Shown here piece after piece: positions 59,121-64,000 of a DNA stretch of 64,000 nucleotides. The notes beneath the pieces are model-generated. The model did not search any database and was not told the origin of the DNA. It worked only from the letters and a program-made list of their open reading frames with translations. Every line of letters begins with the position of its first letter. Position 1 is the first letter of the stretch. The stretch comes from Microbacterium sp. Root553 (GTDB lineage Bacteria > Actinomycetota > Actinomycetes > Actinomycetales > Microbacteriaceae). Where the stretch lies: positions 1,578,470-1,642,469 of the forward strand of contig NZ_LMFY01000001.1 of NCBI RefSeq assembly GCF_001426995.1, written 5' to 3'. Position numbers and translations under genes: made by a program.

Positions 59121-60613
59121 ATGGTGATCATCATGTCCACGAAAAACGAAGTAAGCCCCCCGCACCTCGCGGAGCGAGGTGATCCCGACGACCGCACATC
59201 ACTTCGCAAGGGTGCAGTCGGCGTGCTCGGCATCCTCTTCTTCGTCCTTTCAGCGCAGGCACCTCTCACCGGCATCGCCGGTGCCCTGCCCCTCACGATC
59301 CTGCTCGGCAACGGGGCAGGCGCACCCGGTGCCTACCTGCTCATCGGCATCATCATCGTCATCTTCGCCGTGGGGTTCATCGCGATGTCGCGACGGATCG
59401 ACGGCAAGGGCGCCTTCTATGCATACGTCTCCGCCGGACTCGGGCGGCGGACGGGCACAGGTTCAGCATGGCTCGCGATCGTCGCCTACGCGACTGTCCA
59501 GGCGGCGATGTACGGCCTCTACGGCGCGAGCTTCAGCGGTCTCCTCGCCACAGTCGGCGTCTTCGTGCCGTGGTGGGTCCCGGTGATCGTCACCATCGTC
59601 CTGGTACAGGTTCTGGGGTCGCTCAACATCGAGCTGGGTGCGCGGGTACTCGCCGTGCTCGTGGGATTGGAGGTGGCGATCCTCCTGGCCTTCGCGGTGG
59701 GCACGCTCATCATGGGCGGGGCCCCGAGGGATCGATCGATGTGGCCTCGAGCTTCTCGCCGGCGGCGGTGATGTCCGGCGCGCCGGGCGTCGCTCTCATG
59801 TTCGCCGTCGCCTCGATGTTCGGCTTCGAATCCACGGCGATCTACTCTGGCGAAGCGAAGGATCCTCGTCGCACCGTCGCACGTGCGACCTACCTCTCCG
59901 TCGGCGTCATCGCACTGTTCTTCTCCTTCGTGTCGTGGATGTTCATCTCGTTCTACGGTGCGGACGCCGCGGTCGCCGCGGCGGAAGAAGCCGTCGTCTC
60001 CGGTGACTCGACCGTGTTCGTCTTCAATGCGCTGGTCGGTATTCTCGGCGCCTGGTCGGGGCCTGTGGCCGGGGTCCTCCTGGTCACCTCACTCTTCGCC
60101 GGCATCCTGGCCTTCCACAACGGCATCAACCGGTACATTCACGCGCTGGCGACACAGCGTTCTCTGCCCTGCGCCCTCGCTCGCACCAATCGCCAGAGCG
60201 CACCGCACGCGGCCGCGTGGGTGCAGTCGATTCTCGCGGTGCTGATCATCCTGCCGTTCGTCGTGTGGGGGCTCGATCCCGTGCTCACCCTGTTCTCGTG
60301 GTTCAGCGGACTCGCCGTCGCCGCGCTCGTGACGCTGTACATCCTGTGCTCCATCGCCGTGATCACCTATTCGGTGCGGCACCCGGGAGGCGGAACGTGG
60401 CAGACCAGGGTCGCACCCGCCGCCGCGGCCGTGCTGCTGATCGGCGTCCTCGCACTCGTCGTGACGAACTTCACCTCTCTCATCGGCGGTGACGTGACGA
60501 CCGCCGTCGCACTTCTCGCGGTCGTACCGATCGCATTCATCATCGGGTTCGCCACCGAGCGACACCGCTCGACCACGGACATCTCAACCACATCCGACAA
60601 GGAGACATCATGA
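59121..60613 (+). pseudogene. APC-superfamily amino acid/amine permease, interrupted by a frameshift
   Basis: Two frames together give one full APC permease of about 497 residues. The first frame (59121-59771) covers the first 5-6 membrane segments up to FAVGTLIMGG. The homologous sequence then continues from about 59722 in the frame one base earlier (PEGSIDVASSFSPAAV onward), to a stop at 60613. The switch lies in the GGCGGGGCCCCGAGGG run, where one missing G or C would explain it. It is either a genuine frameshift or a sequencing error. It overlaps the aldehyde dehydrogenase start by 4 nt, so operon structure is kept. It would import the amine for the oxidase. Confidence 0.8.
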
Positions 60614-62019
60614 CCACTGCGACCACACTTCTCGATGCCATCACTGTTCCGGAGTCCGACGGGCGGGCGATTCCGGATGCAGCGACCCGGGAGACGATCG
60701 GATACGCACCCGTGCACGGGCTCGAAGATCTCGACGCCGCCGTGGGTGCCGCCAGGGGTGCGCAACCGGCCTGGGCAGCCCTCGGCCACCAGGAACGCAG
60801 CCGAATCCTCCATCGCATCGCCGACGACATCGAAGCGCGCTCTGAGGAACTCGCGGTGATCCTCTCCCGGGAACAGGGCAAGCCGCTCGACGGTCCGAAC
60901 GCCCGTTTCGAGATCGGCGCTGCAGCCGCCTGGACGAGAAACGCCGCCGATACCGTTCTCGAACCCGAGGTCGTGTTCGAGAACGGCGCCTCTCGAGCGG
61001 AGGTGCACTACGACCCGCTCGGAGTGGTGGGCGCGATCGGACCGTGGAACTGGCCGATCATGATCTCGGTCTGGCAGATCGCACCGTCCCTCCGGATGGG
61101 CAACGCTGTAGTCGTGAAGCCCAGCGAGTACACGCCGCTTTCGGTGCTGGCGCTCGTCGAGGTGTTCAACGCCCACCTTCCCGAAGGTGTTCTGTCCGTG
61201 GTCGTCGGGGACCGCGAGGTCGGTGCGGCGATCGCGAAGCATCCAGGTCTCGACAAGATCATGTTCACCGGATCGACGGCGACCGGCAGGAAGATCATCG
61301 AGTCCTCCGCCCAGAACCTCGCCCGACTCACACTGGAGCTCGGAGGCAACGATGCAGGCATCGTGCTGCCCGGCACCGATGTGTCGAAGATCGCTCAGGA
61401 TCTCTTCTGGGGCATCTTCATCAACACCGGTCAGACATGCGCTGCACTCAAGCGGCTGTACGTGCACGACTCGCTCTACGAATCGGTCGTCGATGCGCTC
61501 TCCGATCTCGCCTCGACCACGCCGATGGGACCTGGACTCGAGGCGGGAAATGTCCTCGGACCCCTGCAGAACCAGAAGCAGTTCGAGATCGTGAGCCGCC
61601 TCGTCGATGAGGCGCGATCCGGAGGCGCCACTGTCGTCACCGGCGGCACGCCCGCCGAAGAACTCGGGCCGCTCTTCTACCGGCCGACCGTCGTCGCCGA
61701 CATTGCGGACGACGCCTCGCTGGTCGTGGAGGAGCAGTTCGGCCCGGTGATTCCTGTGCTCCGCTTCTCCGATATCGATGATGCCGTCGCACGGGCGAAC
61801 AGTTCCACGCAGGGCCTCGGTGCTTCCGTCTGGTCTGATGATGTCGACGCAGCCCTGGACGTGGCCGCCCGGCTGCAAGCGGGGACCGTATGGATCAATC
61901 AGCATGGCGCGCTCAACCCTCACGTTCCGTTCGGAGGTACCAAGCAGTCCGGGTACGGCCAGGAATTCGGCGTAGCGGGGCTCAAAGCTGTCGCCGCCCC
62001 GAAGGTGATCTCGCGATAA
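60610..62019 (+). CDS. Aldehyde dehydrogenase family protein
   Basis: 469 residues, NAD(P)+-dependent. Catalytic residues are in place: Asn147 (IGPWNWP), Glu243 (LELGGND) and Cys277 (NTGQTCAAL). GSTATGRKI forms the cofactor loop. The start overlaps the permease stop. It would oxidise the aminoaldehyde made by the upstream amine oxidase, for example 4-aminobutanal to GABA; the substrate is inferred. Last gene of the operon. Confidence 0.93.
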   Translation: MTTATTLLDAITVPESDGRAIPDAATRETIGYAPVHGLEDLDAAVGAARGAQPAWAALGHQERSRILHRIADDIEARSEELAVILSREQGKPLDGPNARFEIGAAAAWTRNAADTVLEPEVVFENGASRAEVHYDPLGVVGAIGPWNWPIMISVWQIAPSLRMGNAVVVKPSEYTPLSVLALVEVFNAHLPEGVLSVVVGDREVGAAIAKHPGLDKIMFTGSTATGRKIIESSAQNLARLTLELGGNDAGIVLPGTDVSKIAQDLFWGIFINTGQTCAALKRLYVHDSLYESVVDALSDLASTTPMGPGLEAGNVLGPLQNQKQFEIVSRLVDEARSGGATVVTGGTPAEELGPLFYRPTVVADIADDASLVVEEQFGPVIPVLRFSDIDDAVARANSSTQGLGASVWSDDVDAALDVAARLQAGTVWINQHGALNPHVPFGGTKQSGYGQEFGVAGLKAVAAPKVISR

Positions 62020-62174
62020 GGCACGACAACGATAGATAGGGCGCGATGCGGGGATCGGGCTGGTGCACGATGCGGTCGTCACCAGTTCGACCTCCGTCCC
62101 GTGTGCGGTGCGAGGAGTGGAGAGCGTCGAGCTCTGACCGGGAGGAACTTCGCGATCCGTTCCGCCGTGTCGGT

Positions 62175-63338
62175 CTATCGATCCCGGTCCGTTCCGAACA
62201 ATTCGGAAAGTGCCCCGTCGGGGCCAGACGCCAACTCGGCGAAGCGATCGGCAATCAGAGTCGTGCCGATGAGATCAGGGTGAAGCCCATCGGTGAGGGT
62301 CGGTTCTTCGTCAGGGCCGAGCAACTCCCGGCCGTCGATCGAAAAGATGAGATCGTCGGATCGGCTGGCGATCACGGATGCCAGCAGACCGCGAATATCA
62401 GTCAAGCTGAGGGCATCATCTCGTGCGTTCGGCACAGGGTGAAAGCTGCCCGATTCATCCATCTGGATCACCCCTCCGCGGTTCTCATAGGTAGGGCAGA
62501 AGAGCGGTGAGATCACGATCAGAGGCGTGTTCGGTTGCCGAAGCCGGAACTGATCGAGCAGGTTGTGCACTGCGGGAACGAAGGTCCTGGAAATGTGAGA
62601 GTCCCAGTTGGCCACGTTGATGCCGATCTCCAGAGAAACAACGTCAGCGTCGATCCCCGCCAGTTCTTCCACCACGCAGGGGTCGAGCAGGCTGTTTCCC
62701 GGCAGGCTGGCATTGGTCAAGGCGATGTCCAAGCGGCGAGCGACCTGGACGGGCCAAGGGTGCAGAGGGTTCCTCAGATGTCCTCCTTGGCTGATCGAGC
62801 TTCCGTGGTGCAACCACCGAACGCGATCCGCCTCGGGACGAGCCGCGACGGGAGCGTCCGCCGCGAGTCCATGAATCACTATCGCTGCGTCGAGCGGAAG
62901 GCAGATGTCCACGATGGAGCTCGTGGCGCCCGAAGGTCGCTCAAGCAGCACCTGTCCTCCGGGGCCATCGACTCGACTGACCTGATCATGCTCATCGATG
63001 AAGAGTGTGCTCCCGACCTCTGGCTCGATCTCCCCGAGCGACCACACGACTCCGTCCGACACCGCGGCAAACGGCGCCCGCGGTGCGGCGGGTCCGTACG
63101 TGGTCCGCTGGGCGGAATAGTCGATGCGGATGCGGCGCGCATCAGTTGCGAGTTCGATCCGTGCGCCACCCGCCGCAGACGCAACGACCGTGAAGACCGG
63201 TGACATCACGCGGTCGGTTGCCCAGCTCGTGAAGTGGGACGGTGTTACTCCGCCTTCGCCCGTCTTCACGTGCGCGCTTCCTCGAAGACTCCCGGCGATG
63301 GTCGTCAAAGGGAGATCGAACCAGCCATCGTGGTTCAT
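62175..63338 (-). CDS. SGNH/GDSL-type hydrolase
   Basis: 387 residues. A beta-rich N-terminal domain (about 1-160) precedes a SGNH esterase domain with block I LHHGSSISQG (nucleophile Ser), SLPGNSLLD (block II), SLEIGINVANWD (block III) and LTDGLHPDLIGTTL (catalytic Asp and His). No signal peptide. This layout resembles carbohydrate esterases that remove acyl groups from sugars. ATG at 63338 with a strong GAGGAGG ribosome site. It sits 106 nt downstream of an MFS gene on the same strand, likely one transcript. Confidence 0.87.
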   Translation of the reverse strand: MNHDGWFDLPLTTIAGSLRGSAHVKTGEGGVTPSHFTSWATDRVMSPVFTVVASAAGGARIELATDARRIRIDYSAQRTTYGPAAPRAPFAAVSDGVVWSLGEIEPEVGSTLFIDEHDQVSRVDGPGGQVLLERPSGATSSIVDICLPLDAAIVIHGLAADAPVAARPEADRVRWLHHGSSISQGGHLRNPLHPWPVQVARRLDIALTNASLPGNSLLDPCVVEELAGIDADVVSLEIGINVANWDSHISRTFVPAVHNLLDQFRLRQPNTPLIVISPLFCPTYENRGGVIQMDESGSFHPVPNARDDALSLTDIRGLLASVIASRSDDLIFSIDGRELLGPDEEPTLTDGLHPDLIGTTLIADRFAELASGPDGALSELFGTDRDR

Positions 63339-63444
63339 CGTTTCCTCCTCATGCGATCCCTGATCCTCGTGGCACCGGCTCGTCCCTCGAGAAGATCAGG
63401 CAGGCTGAGTGCCAGCGGAGATGGCGTGTGTGTGGTCCCTCGCC

Positions 63445-64000
63445 CTAGCGGACGCTGCGGATGGGGATGACAGCGATCGCACCCACGATGACGATGACCG
63501 TTGCGAAGATGAACAGGCCGCTGTATCCGCCGAAGCTGGTGATGATGGTCGCTGCCACGATTGCGCTCAGAGCCTGCGGCAGACCGGTGGCGAGGTTGAG
63601 GATTCCGAGGTCTTTCGCAGCGGCCCCCTCGATATCAGGCAGGACCTGAGTCATCAGCGCGGTATCGGAGGCGAGGTACATGCCGAACCCGATTCCCGTG
63701 AGTATCACCATGATGACCTGCCCCGTCATGGTCGGCGCGATGTACTGGGACATGAACCCCGCAGCCATCGCGACACAAGCGGCGTACAGGAAGGGCTTGC
63801 GGCGGTGCCAGCGGTCGCTCAGCCACCCGGTGACGTACGCCCCGATGAGTGTCGGTGGCAGAGCCACGAGGCCCAAGACGGCGATCGCGGAGTTCGCTCC
63901 ATCCAGGTCCAAGGCCAGGTAGTCGATCAGGATGAAGAACTGGTAGCCGAAGACGACGTAGTAGCCAAGGATGAACAAGAATCGCGCGACGAACGCCCAC
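63445..64000 (-). CDS. MFS transporter, C-terminal part (runs off the window)
   Basis: The frame is open to the right edge (WAFVARFLFILGYY upstream of the first Met), so about 185 C-terminal residues are visible with five to six membrane segments. GWLSDRWHRRKPFLYAA is an MFS motif-A-like loop. It probably feeds the SGNH hydrolase gene that follows on the same strand. Substrate unknown. Confidence 0.85.
   Translation of the reverse strand, partial: WAFVARFLFILGYYVVFGYQFFILIDYLALDLDGANSAIAVLGLVALPPTLIGAYVTGWLSDRWHRRKPFLYAACVAMAAGFMSQYIAPTMTGQVIMVILTGIGFGMYLASDTALMTQVLPDIEGAAAKDLGILNLATGLPQALSAIVAATIITSFGGYSGLFIFATVIVIVGAIAVIPIRSVR

Overview
The window is high-GC DNA from an actinobacterium, most likely Microbacterium or a close Microbacteriaceae relative. 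The evidence is the overall base composition, recurrent GGATGCC and GCATCC words inside genes, a full-length ClpC, a short mycobacterial-type ArgA, a cydABDC operon, and many LacI-, TetR- and MarR-type sugar regulators. Species assignment is inference. Many genes look leaderless: a TANNNT -10 box ends 6-7 nt before the start codon (galT, the LacI gene at 6681, pheA, the Na+/H+ antiporter, argA, radA and others).

Layout. 1-8.8 kb: the 5' part of galT, a divergent LacI gene, and a catabolic operon (oxidoreductase, DUF993 protein, two TIM-barrel isomerases, LacI regulator, glycerate kinase) behind two LacI-type operators. 9.3-16.9 kb: housekeeping genes (pgm, pheA, a DUF559 protein, a luciferase-like oxidoreductase, an antiporter). 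17-24.4 kb: a dicarboxylate symporter, a small lipoprotein, a YbjQ protein, an operon of three related DUF2975-type membrane proteins plus an XRE regulator, then clpC. 24.5-28.6 kb: argA, a membrane-anchored protein, an SseB-like protein and radA. 28.7-35.4 kb: a cysteine-rich SufR-like regulator and cydABDC. 35.5-38.0 kb: a low-GC island with one 827-aa SIR2-STAND-TPR protein, a probable anti-phage gene. 38.1-40 kb: an oxygenase-like protein, tRNA-Ser and a thioesterase.

40-51 kb is a glycoside-use region: an MFS transporter, a GH106-like hydrolase and a MarR gene, then LacI, GPH symporter, Gfo/Idh/MocA oxidoreductase and GH2 enzyme. 51-57 kb holds regulator/target pairs: TetR with an SDR, HipBA, and MerR with an NmrA-like reductase. 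56.7-62 kb is a TetR-controlled amine-oxidation operon (cupin, flavin amine oxidase, frameshifted APC permease, aldehyde dehydrogenase). The window ends with a SGNH hydrolase and a truncated MFS gene.

Between genes there is a dispersed repeat family. Five clusters (about 1.73-2.34, 8.87-9.20, 12.40-12.57, 13.69-13.92 and 26.57-27.25 kb) carry tandem copies of a roughly 20-nt core (GCGGGGTCANTTNCGCA) followed by inverted copies after a short hinge. This family and the SIR2-STAND gene are the most unusual features here.
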